From Diphasiastrum complanatum (taxonomy: Eukaryota; Streptophyta; Lycopodiopsida; Lycopodiales; Lycopodiaceae), in assembly GCA_029204225.1 (NCBI GenBank), contig CM055107.1:12590486-12654485 (forward strand): 64,000 bases of DNA. Direction: 5' to 3'. The position numbers were made by a program, and so were the translations under genes. The notes below the pieces were generated by a model. The model saw only the letters and a program-made list of their open reading frames with translations, was not told the origin of the DNA and made no database searches. Each line of letters starts with the position of its first letter. Position 1 is the first letter of the stretch. Shown here in pieces: positions 8,395 through 21,190 of the stretch.

Positions 8395-8960
8395 ACAGAA
8401 TCTGTAGCTACAGCTACAAAAGCCGAGTAGTAGACAATACCTGTCACCAAACTAGACCAAACAAGCTCGAGCAGATCTAGAGAAGTTCAAGAAGAAGAAT
8501 TAGCACATCCTGGTCAACCCAACGTCCGCAGATCCTCATGGAATCAGACAGTTTCTGAGAGGTATGCACCTCAATCATTCTGGACTTCATCAGAAGAACC
8601 AGAGAGCCTAGCCGAAGCAATTAACTCCAAGGATGTTGTGAAGTGGCAAGAAGCTATGGAAAGCGAATACAACTCACTTTTGACGAATCAGACATGGACA
8701 CTGGTCAACTTCCCCACTCACAAGAGAGTTATCGACAACAAGTGGATTTCAAGAAGAAGATCAACTCTGATGGCTCCATTGCTAAATAGAAAGCATAGTT
8801 GGTGGCTAAAAGATTCACTCAAGTCCAAGGAGTGGATTAAAACCGAAGTACTATGTTTTCATGTTGTTGCTCAGTGGGAAGAGGGGGATCAGTCACCAAA
8901 AATGCGGAATTGCAAATCAAAAATCATATGGCTAACGTTAAGGGGGCCTACAAAGTGAAA
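8395..8960 (+). pseudogene. Ty1/copia fragment: start of reverse transcriptase
   Basis: The plus strand reads a Ser-rich linker, then EAINSKDVVKWQEAMESEYN, LLTNQTWTLV, HKRVIDNKWI. This is the conserved N-terminal edge of copia reverse transcriptase (W-x-x-A-M-x-x-E, TW-x-LV, KW). After that the frame is shifted: the expected KARLVAKGFTQ-like text appears in another frame with stops near 8788. The fragment stops abruptly before the catalytic YVDD region. Non-functional. Confidence 0.75.
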
Positions 8961-10504
8961 AATAAAGAGGAGTGCCAATGACAAGGAAAAAAGGAAGCAT
9001 GGCTTGATGACCAAAGGAGCAAAGGACCAAAAGCTAAGAAAAATATCCATGGGCCTAATAGCCACATGGAAAAAAAAGACCCATTGATCTTAATTGCCAA
9101 AGGGAGGCCAAAATCAAAGTTAGGGATTCATTAAGTAGCTTAAGGGAGAAAAAAGCACATGGCAATAGGCATGAGGCCAGACTTATTAGCCACATGCCAA
9201 AAAGGTCAAATCACTTTTAATGCAAGAGGAGGCCTTCTTTGGGATTTGGGGGTTCAAGTGGTTAAAGACCTTATATCAAGAAGACTAATAGGCATGAGGG
9301 GCTATTCTACATAGGCTCATGCTGAAATAGCATTCAATACCTTAGACAAGACTGTTGAAGGGCTGAGAAAAGAAAGAAGAAAAACAAAATGGCAAAATGA
9401 AGAAATTAGGTGGGCTCCAGGCCTATAAAAGTGGGTAGACATTCTGCTGAAGGAAGCTTTTGAAAAATCTGTTATGAAGTTGAGGTTCTGGTGGTATGCA
9501 TTGGTTTCAAACTCCCTTTCTTTCCATTGGTTGATGGAGGTTTTCGGTGTTATCTGCACACTACTGGGTGTGTTCAGATATTAGATAATTTGCCTCTGTT
9601 TTGTTGATTCTTTGGTGATATAGATTTGGTAATGGACTTCTTGTGATTTTCAAGATTGTTATTCCCTGATAGGATGTTACACTCTCCTCTGAAATCTGAG
9701 TTTTAGCTTCTACAAGATTGGTTCATGTGTATGCTCTGGGTTAAGAATGATGGTGCTAGAATCAGGACTACTGCTCTTAGATTATTGTGATAGTCACTGT
9801 GTATGCTGATAAACTAAGGCCCTTTGTTATCTTTAGAAAAATGTTGAGTTCTAAACTTTCAGACAGACTTTCTTTGAACAATTTCTAGTATTAGTTCCAC
9901 CTATCATTGTGTTGAAATGGAGTTGAGGCTAGGTTTCTTCCTACATTTGGGAGTATGCTGATCCTACTTGTTTCTTAAGGAGTTTAGACTGAGATTCTGT
10001 AGCACCTGCTCTTTCCATCCTCTCAAAATCTGAATCATTCAATTCTCAAGAATGTAGTTAGAGAATGACTATGAAAACACCTCTCCTTATGAACTAATAG
10101 ATAAGGATTACACAGAAGATAGAACTTGTGGCATCTTATGGAGTGTTCACATTATGAAGAAGGCTTATTATACTGACTTGTGTAGATCTCATCACTGCCC
10201 ACAACGGAACTGAAGCAAGCACCCAATGAATTCTGAAGCAAGATAAGCAATGTAGCCACTCCCCACAGACCGGTCACAACTCCAGAACTGATCATCACTG
10301 GAGGGACCTGTCCACATAGTAAAAGAGAATGAGATTGTGGCATAAGATGAAGTTCACCATTTCATAAGAAACCAAGGTCAAAAGTAGAGACATCCTATAT
10401 GCAAATGTAGGGGCATGGTCCTTTGAAAAGCACCATCAGAATTACACTTGTCTGATTGCAGATGGATGGGCAATCCTCTTTGCATTTCATCTTCTTAGCT
10501 CTAT
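8961..10504. other. Unassigned 1.5 kb
   Basis: No convincing coding region, RNA gene or repeat seen. Short open frames here are isolated and have no recognisable motif. Confidence 0.4.
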
Positions 10505-10882
10505 AAAGATTGAGCACCCGTTTTACCTCCTACCTGCGGATCTGTGCGCGATGGGTAGGCATACTTTCGACGAGTCTGAGCCAAGTTTAATAAGTGCAAG
10601 GGCACTGGTGTCCTGCGTGTGTAAGCCCAACCCAATGAGCATGCAAATTGGCTAGGTAGAACTTGAATTAAAGACTTGGGACCTAAATAGAATAAAATAT
10701 TAAAAAACTCCAAAGTCAAGTTACATGGTTCTAAGTTGAGAGAATCTCACATGAATAATGTGAGTTTGGTCCTCTTCTTATTGAACCATTAGATTGTAAT
10801 CATTTTAGTTTGAGTGGCTAAGATTGGGATTCTATCCAATTAGAAAGGGCCAATGAGAGCCAAGATGGCCTCTCCTCTCAAC

Positions 10883-10934
10883 TATATAAGGAGGCCATTT
10901 TCCATTGTAAAATATCATCTCTTTTCTTAATAAA
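10883..10934 (+). promoter_or_regulatory. LTR promoter and polyadenylation signal, copy 1
   Basis: TATATAAGG at 10883 and AATAAA at 10929. The pair recurs at 12191 and 12237 in copy 2 and at about 13488 (TATAAAAGG) and 13534 in copy 3. This compact TATA to AATAAA spacing is typical of a plant LTR R region. Confidence 0.6.
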
Positions 10935-11051
10935 GCTCTAGCTCTTTCTATTTCTAACTCCATCTCTAACTATCTCTCTCTCTCTCCTTCCCTGATTGGG
11001 ATCGAATAGTTTGGGGAAGGTGCTCGAGCCTCCCAAGCCTTTCCTTACCAA

Positions 11052-11055
<4 letters not shown>

Positions 11056-11112
<57 letters not shown>
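11056..11112 (+). repeat. (CT)n microsatellite in LTR copy 1
   Basis: Pure CT tract inside the forward LTR. Equivalent tracts lie at about 12361-12412 and 13660-13732 with different lengths. They create long artefactual Ser-Leu or Arg-Glu frames. Confidence 0.95.
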
Positions 11113-11115
<3 letters not shown>

Positions 11116-11744
11116 TGGGATAGAATAGCTTTGGGTAGGCTCTCGAGCCCCCAAAGCCTTTCTCAACCTAGAAATTTTCTCTCTTTCTTCTCTCCTCTCT
11201 CTAAGTAGAGACCAAATAGTTTGGGGAAGCTGCTCGGGCCTCCCAAACCTCTCACTACTTGGAACTTTTCTCTCTCTCTTCGTTCTATGCAGGTGAAGGC
11301 GAGGTTGCCGCTCCCAGCAATGAACCTCTATGCTACATTGATGACACAACAATATAGAGAGAGAGATAGCTAGAGATGGAGTTAGAAATAGAAAGAGCTA
11401 GAGCTTTATTTAGAAAAGAGATGATGTTTTACAATGGAAAATGGCCTCCTTATATAGTTGAGAGGGGAGGCCATCTTGGCTCTTATTGGCCCTTTCTAAT
11501 TGGCTAGAGTCCTAATCTTAGCCATTCAAACTAAAATCATTACAATCTAATGGTTCAATAAGAAGAGGACCAAACTCACATGATTCATGTGAGATTTCCT
11601 CAACTTAGAACCATGTAACTTGACTTTGGAGTTTTTTATTATTTTATTCTATTTAGGCCCCAAGTCTTTTATTCAAGTTCTACCTAGCCAATTTGTGTGC
11701 TCATTGGGTTGGGCTTACACACGTAGGACGCTAGTGCCCTCGCA

Positions 11745-11895
11745 CTTATTATTCTAGCTATACAATATACTATGGCGGGCCCCACTAGGTAAGGCTTAGC
11801 CAACAATATTCTAGGTGGTGGGATCCACCTATTTATTGGTGGGTGCCCCAAGCCTTACCTAGTGGGCCCCGCCCTAGTATATTGTATAGCTAGAA
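11745..11895. repeat. Long palindrome between inverted LTR pieces
   Basis: Arms of about 60 bp (TTATTATTCTAGCTATACAA and onwards, through GGGCCCCACTAGG) around a short loop with GTGGGATCCAC. The copy at 13043-13193 is almost identical. With the flanking inverted LTR pieces the total hairpin spans about 11353-12290. Confidence 0.8.
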
Positions 11896-12359
11896 TAATA
11901 AGTGCGAGGGCACTAGCATCCTGCGTGTGTAAGCCCAACCCAATGAGCACGCAAATTGGCTAGGTAGAACTTGAATAAAAGACTTGGGGCCTAAATAGAA
12001 TAAAATAATAAAAAACTCCAAAGTCAAGTTACATGGTTCTAAGTTGAGAGAATCTCACATGAATCATGTGAGTTTGGTCCTCTTCTTATTGAACCATTAG
12101 ATTGTGATCATTTTAGTTTGAGTGGCTAAGATTGGGATTCTATCCAATTAGAAAGGGCCAATGAGAGCCAAGATGGCCTCTCCTCTCAACTATATAAGGA
12201 GGCCATTTTCCATTGTAAAATATCATCTCTTTTCTTAATAAAGCTCTAGCTCTTTCTATTTCTAACTCCATCTCTAACTATCTCTCTCTCTCTCCTTCCC
12301 TGATTGGGATCGAATAGTTTGGGGAAGGTGCTCGAGCCTCCCAAGCCTTTCCTTACCAA

Positions 12360-12413
<54 letters not shown>

Positions 12414-13655
12414 TGGGATAGAATAGCTTTGGGTAGGCTCTCGAGCCCCCAAAGCCTTTCTCAACCTAGAAATTTTCTCTCTTTCTTCTCTCCTCTCTCT
12501 AAGTAGAGACCAAATAGTTTGGGGAAGCTGCTCGGGCCTCCCAAACCTCTCACTACTTGGAACTTTTCTCTCTCTCTTCGTTCTATGCAGGTGAAGGCGA
12601 GGTTGCCGCTCCCAGCAATGAACCTCTATGCTACATTGATGACACAACAATATAGAGAGAGAGATAGCTAGAGATGGAGTTAGAAATAGAAAGAGCTAGA
12701 GCTTTATTTAGAAAAGAGATGATGTTTTACAATGGAAAATGGCCTCCTTATATAGTTGAGAGGGGAGGCCATCTTGGCTCTTATTGGCCCTTTCTAATTG
12801 GCTAGAGTCCTAATCTTAGCCATTCAAACTAAAATCATTACAATCTAATGGTTCAATAAGAAGAGGACCAAACTCACATGATTCATGTGAGATTTCCTCA
12901 ACTTAGAACCATGTAACTTGACTTTGGAGTTTTTTATTATTTTATTCTATTTAGGCCCCAAGTCTTTTATTCAAGTTCTACCTAGCCAATTTGCGTGCTC
13001 ATTGGGTTGGGCTTACACACGTAGGACGCTAGTGCCCTCGCACTTATTATTCTAGCTATACAATATACTATGGCGGGCCCCACTAGGTAAGGCTTAGCCA
13101 ACAATATTCTAGGTGGTGGGATCCACCTATTTATTGGTGGGTGCCCCAAGCCTTACCTAGTGGGCCCCGCCCTAGTATATTGTATAGCTAGAATAATAAG
13201 TGCGAGGGCACTAGCATCCTGCGTGTGTAAGCCCAACCCAATGAGCACGCAAATTGGCTAGGTAGAACTTGAATAAAAGACTTGGGGCCTAAATAGAATA
13301 AAATAATAAAAAACTCCAAAGTCAAGTTACATGGTTCTAAGTTGAGAGAATCTCACATGAATCATGTGAGTTTGGTCCTCTTCTTATTGAACCATTAGAT
13401 TGTGATCATTTTAGTTTGAATGGCTAAGATTAGGATTCTAGCCCATTAGAAAGGGCCAATAAGAGCCAAGATGGCCTTCCCTCTCACTATAAAAGGAGGC
13501 CATTTTCCATTGTAAAGCATCATCTCTTTTTTGAATAAAGCTCTAGCTCTTTCTATTTCTAACTCCATCTCTAGCTATCTCTCTCTCTCCTTCCTTGGTT
13601 GGGATCGAATAGTTTGGGGAAGGTGCTCGGGCCTCCCAGGCCTTTCCTAACCAAG

Positions 13656-13734
<79 letters not shown>

Positions 13735-13975
13735 TGAGATAGAATAGCTTTGGGTAGGCGCTCGAGCCCCCAAAGCCTTTCTCAACCTAGGAATTTCCTC
13801 TCTCTCTTCTCTCCTCTCTCTAAGTAGTGACCGCATAGTTTGGAGAAGGTGCTTGGGCCTCCCAAGCCTCTCGCTACTTGGAACTTTTCTCTCTCTCTTC
13901 TTGTTATGCAAATAAAGGCGAGGTTGCCGCTCCCAGCGATGAACCTCTATGCTACATTGACAACACAACAACATG

Positions 13976-14159
13976 TAAAAGCATCTATTGATGGTGATGA
14001 AACATCCTTTGAGGACATCACTATATATAAAAGGCTTATAGGCTCCTTGATATGTTTAACTATAACTAGACCTGATCGTAGTTATAGTGTTAAAAAATTA
14101 AGCCAATTCATCCAAAGTCCTCTGATATCACATTGAAAGATGGCCAAAAGAGTTCTTAG
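13976..14159 (+). pseudogene. Ty1/copia fragment: end of reverse transcriptase
   Basis: Reads DGDETSFEDITIYKRLIGSL, ITRPDRSYSVKKLSQFIQSP, then HWKMAKRVLR after a stop. This is the copia motif (Y-R-x-L-x-G-S-L-x-Y-L, TRPD-x-x-Y, hW-x-A-x-R-x-L-R). It ends at about 14160 against a copia fragment of the opposite strand, which I propose as an inversion breakpoint. Confidence 0.75.
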
Positions 14160-14897
14160 ATCTCTTATTCCATTCGCAATAACTTTGAACTTTTGGTTCG
14201 TATCCTTCACAAAGCAACGATCATGGGCGAATTCTACTTTCAACTTTTGATCAGTAATGACTCCAACAGAAAGTAGATTTTTCTTCAAACCTGGTACGTA
14301 AAGTACCTCCCTGATCATCCTGCTTTTGTCATCAGACAGTTGGATTGAAACTGTGCCTATCCCCTTGATCATGCACACCTCACCATTTGCTTGTGAAACA
14401 GATGTTCCATTATCCAATGCCTTCAAACTACTGAACCAGTTCTTGTTACCTGTCATGTGTCTTGTGGCTCCTGAGTCAATATAACATGCTTGATCATCTT
14501 GATTAGATGACAATGCAGATATGAAGATGTTAGAGTCTTCAGTTTCACCCTCATCGACAAGGTTACCTGTTTGTTTTGGTTTCCCCTTGCCTTGTTCCGC
14601 CAGGAATTTGCGACATTCACTCTTCCAGTGGCCCTTTTTACCACAATGGAAGCACTTGCCTTTCTTCTTAGTTTTGCTGGAAGATCCCTCATCCTCCTGA
14701 GACTTGGCAAATTGTTGTTTAGTCTTCTTCTTGCCCTTGCCCTTGCCTTGTTTTTGGCGTGTTGCAAGTGCCTGATCATCAGCTTTTTGACGTCTAGCTT
14801 TCACCATTTCTCGTCGTTGCTCTTCCTGCATCAAGATTCCTGTGAGCTTGTCAAAGGTTGGCAATCTTTCTCTTGATGATATTCTGCTCACAAACAT
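14160..14897 (-). pseudogene. Ty1/copia gag zinc knuckle and protease
   Basis: The minus strand gives a basic linker (KQGKGKGKKKTKQQ), a CCHC zinc knuckle (CFHCGKKGHWKSEC), the aspartic protease motif CYIDSGATRHMTGN, then REVLYVPGLKKNLLSVGVIT and the start of the GAG-pre-integrase region. It is the continuation of the gag at 15092-15361, with frame breaks between. It stops abruptly near 14160, without integrase or reverse transcriptase. Confidence 0.85.
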
Positions 14898-15091
14898 CTA
14901 ATAGGATTTTGCACGAGCTCCACATCACGTATGCGTTCTCCAATAGAATGCAGTTCATCTCTCATTGTCTATATTCTGGTCATGTACGTCTGAATGTGCT
15001 CTCCTTGCTCCATACGGGCACTATTCAACTTTGACTTCAGAAACATGATTCTTGACAGATTTGACGTCTCGAACTGCTCCTTTAGCACATC

Positions 15092-15361
15092 TCATGCATG
15101 TCTGGGTGTAATAGCATCACAAATGTGGGTAATGATGTGATCCTTCACTGACAAGTTAATGAAGGTCAAAGCTTTTCTCATCTTTTTGTCGAACACTTTG
15201 ATGTTTGCTTCATTTGGCAGCCTTCTCTCATCACCTGTGACGACTTTCCACACATCTTTCTCCATCAATATGTTTCTCATTTTGAATTTCCACACTGCAT
15301 AGTTGGAAATCCCGTCCAATTTGCTACTTTCACTCAAAATGGACTCTCCCATGTTTGCCAT
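15092..15361 (-). pseudogene. Ty1/copia gag N-terminus
   Basis: Begins MANMGESILSESSKLDGISN, then YAVWKFKMRNILMEKDVWKV, typical copia gag (L-d-G-x-N-Y-x-x-W-x-x-x-M). A stop after PRHA and frame breaks at 14.90-15.09 kb separate it from the zinc-knuckle part, although that stretch still reads as gag (LKEQFETSNLSRIMFLKSKL). Confidence 0.8.
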
Positions 15362-16661
15362 CGCAAAACTACTTAAAACTTCTGCCTTAGGCTAAGAACA
15401 GTATGTCGAGGCCAACATTGATGTCAAAAGTTGAAAATAATGACCTGCACTTTTTTTCTTACCAGGACACTCGCCGCTTTTCCACCAATTTGAAAGCCAA
15501 ATCAGCGTCGCCTTCCGAAATGCACTCAGTCGTCAATTCCCAACAACGTGCCCAGTGGAATGGTGAAACTACTTCTAGTGTACTCCGAACACTTTCTCCA
15601 CTGCAACCGCTCTATTTTGCTGTACCGTACTTGCAGGTACAGTCCGGGTGCCCTTCGTTTGGAGGTTATAGCCTTTCGTTTGGGTCAAAATGGGCAAAGG
15701 ACCCAAAAATAGGGACTTTTCTAGCTTTTGAACTGTTTCTTCACTTTGAAGAAACTTCACTCTTCACTTGTGAAGGGACCCAACTCAACTTTCAGTATGA
15801 AAATTTTTAATGAAGATGAAGGCCAGAATGCACTTCAATTCTTTAGGACCCTGTTTAGAGCTCATCCAATGGCTGAACCAAATCTTGTGGTTCAAATTTC
15901 TCTCCCATCACAGATTCTGGACCGTTGATCCACTTGACACCTCATCTACAGGTTCAAAGTACATCTGGGCATCCAACCAAACTCTTGCATACGCTAAGAA
16001 CTTCGATACACTAAGTTCTTCATCGCGTTGGACGCGCAAACTGCCCGCGACTTCCCTGCCTTCGGCCGCGCCTCCCTTCTCTCAAAAAGATCGGATCAAG
16101 CTCTCCTGTGGATCGTTTTGAGCACAATCTGAGGCCTAGAGCAGGGTTACCCTTCTGAATTCATGACTATAGAATGTTCAGTCACGAAATTATGTGGAGA
16201 AACGGTGATTTTAGCTCAACTTGACAAAGTGGCTTTTTCACCTTTTTTACCGCAAATCTGCTAGGTTAACTGTCTGGAGACAAATCTCTGACATAAACCT
16301 CAGAATCTCTCCATGGCTGATTGACAGTGTGATTAGCTTCCTTCCTGTCCTTACGGCATCCGAAACAGTGCACAAACAACGAAGAAATCACCAGTTATGT
16401 ATAAAGACCGTAACCCCAAGTCCGGTTTCAATTTTCAGCTGGCTTCAAAACTGTCAATCTTTCACCAAATTTTTCCCTGTCTGATGCTATGCATAGGCTA
16501 ATAATCCCTCTGTTGAGCTTAGCAAGCCTCTATAAATTAGAAACCATGCACCAGTGCTTCTCTTTTCGTCTTCAACCTGCCGTAAAACCCCGAACTCTCA
16601 GAAGACAGTTCTCCCGAAGCTCTCTTTAACGACGACACTGTACTGTGTACACTCCCTGTAC
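15362..16661 (-). other. Copia untranslated leader
   Basis: A 1.3-kb stretch between the primer-binding site and the gag start. No coding motif is evident. Open frames on the plus strand are antisense to the element and not supported. Confidence 0.5.
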
Positions 16662-16674
16662 GGATCTGATACCA
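16662..16674 (-). promoter_or_regulatory. Primer-binding site (initiator Met tRNA)
   Basis: The reverse complement reads TGGTATCAGATCC directly after the LTR end. TGGTATCAGA is the standard plant copia primer site for initiator methionine tRNA. Confidence 0.85.
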
Positions 16675-16949
16675 ACTTAGAATTTGCTTTGCACAATTAC
16701 ACAGATCATGCTACACGATAACACAGACAGAAATTCACTCTCCTCAACAAGCTCACATAGCAACTGTATTTCTCAAAATGAAATTACACTGTACATATAG
16801 TTGTTCACTCAGGCAACCCATGCATGACCCAGGTTGCCGTTGGCGGGACGCGTGTCCCGTCGACTTGCCTCGTGGCGAGGCCAACTGATCCTTATCCACT
16901 GATAGGACCCACTTACAGTCACACAATGATTCTAACTTTAATTCTAACT
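16675..16949 (-). mobile_element. 5' LTR of copia element B (275 bp)
   Basis: In element sense it starts AGTTAGAATT and ends AATTCTAAGT, followed directly by the primer-binding site. The copy at 28143-28417 is also 275 bp and very similar. Five bases outside it (16950-16954, AAGAT, that is ATCTT in element sense) match the five bases after the 3' LTR (28418-28422). The LTR lacks TG/CA ends. Confidence 0.85.
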
Positions 16950-17397
16950 AAGATACACAATTCAAGAAAGGAACTTTTTGTGATTTTTCATTCACTTTGA
17001 ACTTGGCAACATTATCTCTATGTAGCAAGTTTATAATGTGCAATAATTGTCAAGGATCATTCTAGCAGTTTAGAAAAGCGACTTTACACAGCTTAATCAA
17101 TCACTCTGATACATCAATCTTGTAAGAAGAGAGCACACACAATCCCCAAGAAAGCTTATCTACAAGTCTATTTACACAAAGCAAAGTAAAGTAAATAAAT
17201 ACAATCTAGTTTTTGTGGGGTACCGTTGCATGGCAGTTCGGTCCCCGTTATGGGACGCGTGTCCCAGCTCTGCTCTACACGTGTCGTCAAACTAGCACTC
17301 ATGTGAACTGTTACATAAACAAAAAAAACTCGAAAACACTACTAAAACAAGAAATAGTCATGGAATGTAAGAGAAACTCGGGCTTACTTATTCTAAT
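16950..17397 (-). mobile_element. 3' LTR of a second copia element
   Basis: In minus sense this follows an AAGGGAGA polypurine tract and starts ATTAGAATAAG, resembling the start of the neighbouring LTR. It ends exactly where the target site of element B begins. It contains the GGGACGCGTGTCCC palindrome also present in the 275-bp LTRs. Confidence 0.6.
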
Positions 17398-17454
17398 ATC
17401 TCCCTTAAACCCTAGTTTATCTTTCTTACAAAGAGCTTTTCTCCAAAAAAAAAA

Positions 17455-17850
17455 TCAAATTTAGCAATACTTAAAGCTTTAGTAAGTATATCAGCTAATT
17501 GATCCTCTTTCTTACAATGCGCTACATCTATTTCGTTAGATAACAATTCCTCTCTAATGAAATGATATTTAATCTCTATATGCTTCATGCGTGTGTGGAA
17601 TACAAGATTTTTAGCTAGTTATATAGTGCTCTGGCTATCACATCTGATTATAGTAGGCTTATTCTGCGGAATTTCAATGTCTTCTAACATATTTCTTAGC
17701 CAAACTACTTCCTGCGTAGCTAAACAAGTGCTTTGTATTCTGCTTTTGTAGTAGAAAGAGCAACTGTGTCTTATTTCTTACTAGACCAAGAGAATATACC
17801 ATTACCAACATGAAAAACATACCCTATGGTAGATCTCTGTTGTCAAGAAG
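17455..17850 (-). pseudogene. Ty1/copia RNase H fragment
   Basis: The minus strand reads WLRNMLEDIEIPQNKPTIIR, CDSQSTI, LAKNLVFHTRMKHIEIKYHF, then AHCKKEDQLADILTKAL, the conserved end of copia RNase H. Frameshifts and stops interrupt the upstream part. It is cut at about 17870 by an LTR of another family. Confidence 0.8.
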
Positions 17851-17874
17851 AAGAGGGGTTCATCCACCTTCTCC

Positions 17875-18580
<706 letters not shown>

Positions 18581-18589
18581 ATAACTAAC

Positions 18590-19390
18590 TATTGGCTATA
18601 CACGCAGGGTGCCATGCTTGGGCCACTAATTACACAAAATTATTATATACATAGGCTACTTCCATGTAAGATGCTTCTTTCCTTAATTCTCCTAGCCGAA
18701 AGTAATATCATGAAAGAGTTCGTCTACAATACCAAAAAGTCTACATAAAACGTGAGCATAAAAGTGCTTCACATGGATAAACTCAAAAACTCTATTTTGG
18801 TAACATAAATGCAGAAAAAGTCTTCCTGAGTCGCTACTAGTGGAAAATTGGAGACGTTCGGTTGCTGAAATGCTGATTTGCCTTCTAACTGTCCCCCTTC
18901 TTCGTCCTGCACATCGATTAGGATCTGTAAAAATTCAATTTCTTGATTGGTAAGTCATCCTTGTTGCCACTACTTTGTCCTTCCTTCTCTTTGAAATCTA
19001 AAAATCGCTTTTTCTTACTCGTTCCTGATCTAGAAATGACTGAGTTCAGATTGTTAAGATTGAAAGAGCCTGTCCTTTTGTTTGCGTTCTGGTATTTACT
19101 TGTCTTGGAGGGTAGAAATGATGGGACGTTTTAGAAGACGCTCTATTTCTCGGATATTTTTGGCATCTCCCAAGGGTGCAAGTAATTTAATAGAAGAGTC
19201 TTTAGCAAGTTCGATGGAAGCATCAATCATGTACTAGTGGATAAAGAAAAAAGTAATACGTGACTCACTACATCCCTAGCATGTTTCTTTAACCACATGA
19301 AAAAAACATTTATCTGGTTTTGGAGGGAAGCACCATGAAAAAACTTGGCAAGGTTATTCATAATGAACTAGATAGCATGATCAAACCAAA
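18590..19390. other. Unassigned 0.8 kb
   Basis: No supported gene. One 63-codon open frame at 18943 has no recognisable motif. Confidence 0.4.
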
Positions 19391-19401
19391 TGATGGAAGA
19401 G

Positions 19402-20440
19402 CTATTTTTTACACTTTTCACCACATCTACATTTGAAGACGGGTATTTTCCAGTTCCAGATTCTGGCTTGGTGTAAGTTCATTCTATTGAAGCCAGTCTC
19501 ACAGTGTCCTCTGGTCCTAGCCCAAACTTGCTCAGAGGGGCAGCGAGAGGGTTCAAATTTGTTCATGCGAATAATGCTATCAAAAGAAACGGGGGTCTCA
19601 AGTGAAGGATTCTTATGCAGTGCGGCCAATTTGCAAACTTGTATTTCTTTTTCCATCAGATGAGTCATCAGAATCCAAAGGTCGATAGGAATAGGTGCAA
19701 GAAAATTAATAGAAGGAAGACTCTAGAGTTTGTAAGACGTAAGAGTGAATTTGTAAATTGCTTCTAGCAAGAACAAAAGGGACTTGGAAATTTTTGGATT
19801 GGCAGAAATCATAAGAGAAAAGATCACCAATATCGCAAAAGTCTTGAGAGAAGATCTCAAGTTGAGAAACACTGTCTTCATCAAAGTCATCAGTAGAGAC
19901 AACAGGGTGTGGAGATAAAGGAACATCAAAAGCAGAAGGGGTAGTAACAGTAGGAGCAATACCATTTTCATTTTTCAAGCATATGACCACTTTTCTAATG
20001 TGCGAATTGTAGAACTTTTCTTCTTCTTCGAACTTCTCAACAAAATCATTAAGACGACCATAAAGATTTTCCACAAGGCTCAACGGCATTTTTTTCTGAT
20101 AAAACTCAAGATAAACCTTTACCTAGTCAATAGTCTCAAGCAAATCAATCAGACAAAGAATCTTATCCTCAGGTCTAGCAGAAGAACAAGTAGCCATATC
20201 AATGTTAATGATAAATTTATGCATCTCAATGGCCTTCTTCATACAACAAATAATAGTTTGAACAAAAAGGTTAGGTGGAGGTAGGGGCTCCCATAACTCA
20301 AAGAGGTAGCTTCCTGAAACCATCCTATGGACTAAACCATAAAAAAAGACCTTTGTTAGCTTATGAATCGGTACTATCCCCACCAAAGAATAGTTGGATT
20401 TACACCACCAGGATGCATAGAGAGAGATACAAGACTGCAC
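19402..20440 (-). pseudogene. Unrecognised decayed reading frame
   Basis: The minus-strand frame from 20440 to 19706 is open for about 245 codons except for one TAG near 20123. It reads YGLVHRMVSGSYLFELWEPL, PEDKILCLIDLLETID, stop, VKVYLEFYQKKMPLSLVENL, then an acidic stretch (STDDFDEDSVSQLEIF). A second block, 19668-19402, continues in another frame with a cysteine cluster (FKCRCGEKCKK). I do not recognise a family. Its place among retroelements and its length suggest a retroelement-associated or captured gene; that is inference. Confidence 0.4.
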
Positions 20441-21190
20441 TTAGTTTCTCTTGACAAAGCAAGACTGAAATTTTTTAAAGCCTTTCTTCATAATCCAACA
20501 AGGTAAAGTATAGGTGAAAAGTAAAATAAAGTACTATAAAACACCATAAAGCATAACCACTTTCAAGACGTCCAGCTGATACCTACCACCATCCCACAAA
20601 ACACAACCGCACAAGTTAGTTTAGTGAGGAAGACAGATCAGTTGTTAGTCACGTCCAAAAGAAGTTATATTACTTAACAGCTTTAAATAACATTTAAAAT
20701 CATAGTCCAATCTTCCCAGACAAACAATGTTTTAGAGATAGGCCAAGCCGTTATATCACCGTACTAGGATGAGTGCCATACTGATCAGCTTACGGGCAAT
20801 TGGTCCATATCAGTTCGTTTCAGATGTGGTCTTATGTTGTTTCTTTTTTTGAAAAAAGGAAGTAAAAGCAAGATTGTGTAGGAGAGCGCTATATCTTTAA
20901 GACGTACATAACTGAACATACCATGCTTGTTGAAGCTGCAAAGAGTTTGTTCACACTAAAAAAGTGTACCTGAATGGTTGTAGATGTGGCTTCTTGAGAG
21001 GCTATCATTGTCTTTTGATGCGAGAGGATTCTTTCTCTTTGGATCATAGAAAGCCAAAATACACACTTTTTAGCACATAGCTGCTTATAAAGAATTATGG
21101 AAAAAACGTTTAGGAGACGTATTCGGAGTATGTTAGATAACTTGCTTTATGGAGAATCAGTTGGTACCATACCTTTTTATTGAGATAGCT
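20441..21190. other. Unassigned 0.75 kb
   Basis: No supported gene or repeat seen. Confidence 0.4.

Larger units (their letters stand above)
10505..13975. repeat. Array of head-to-head LTR pieces, 1.3-kb unit
   Basis: Three forward LTR-like copies (about 10505-11350, 11896-12650, 13194-13975) are separated by two inverted partial copies (about 11353-11745, 12653-13043) and a conserved palindrome (about 11745-11895 and 13043-13193). The landmark AGTGC(A/G)AGGG starts at 10593, 11901 and 13199, so the unit is 1308 then 1298 bp; the difference is mostly CT-tract length. Each forward copy has a TATA box and an AATAAA about 45 bp further on, as in an LTR. Copies two and three are near-identical in 11.9-12.2 and 13.2-13.4 kb, so the amplification is recent. 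Confidence 0.85.

Noticed and set aside
11745-11895. Rho-independent terminator
   Set aside because: The strong hairpin is part of a repeated LTR-derived palindrome in plant DNA, and bacterial-style termination does not apply.
15403-15810. 135-codon plus-strand frame
   Set aside because: Lies antisense in the untranslated leader of a minus-strand copia element; no domain.
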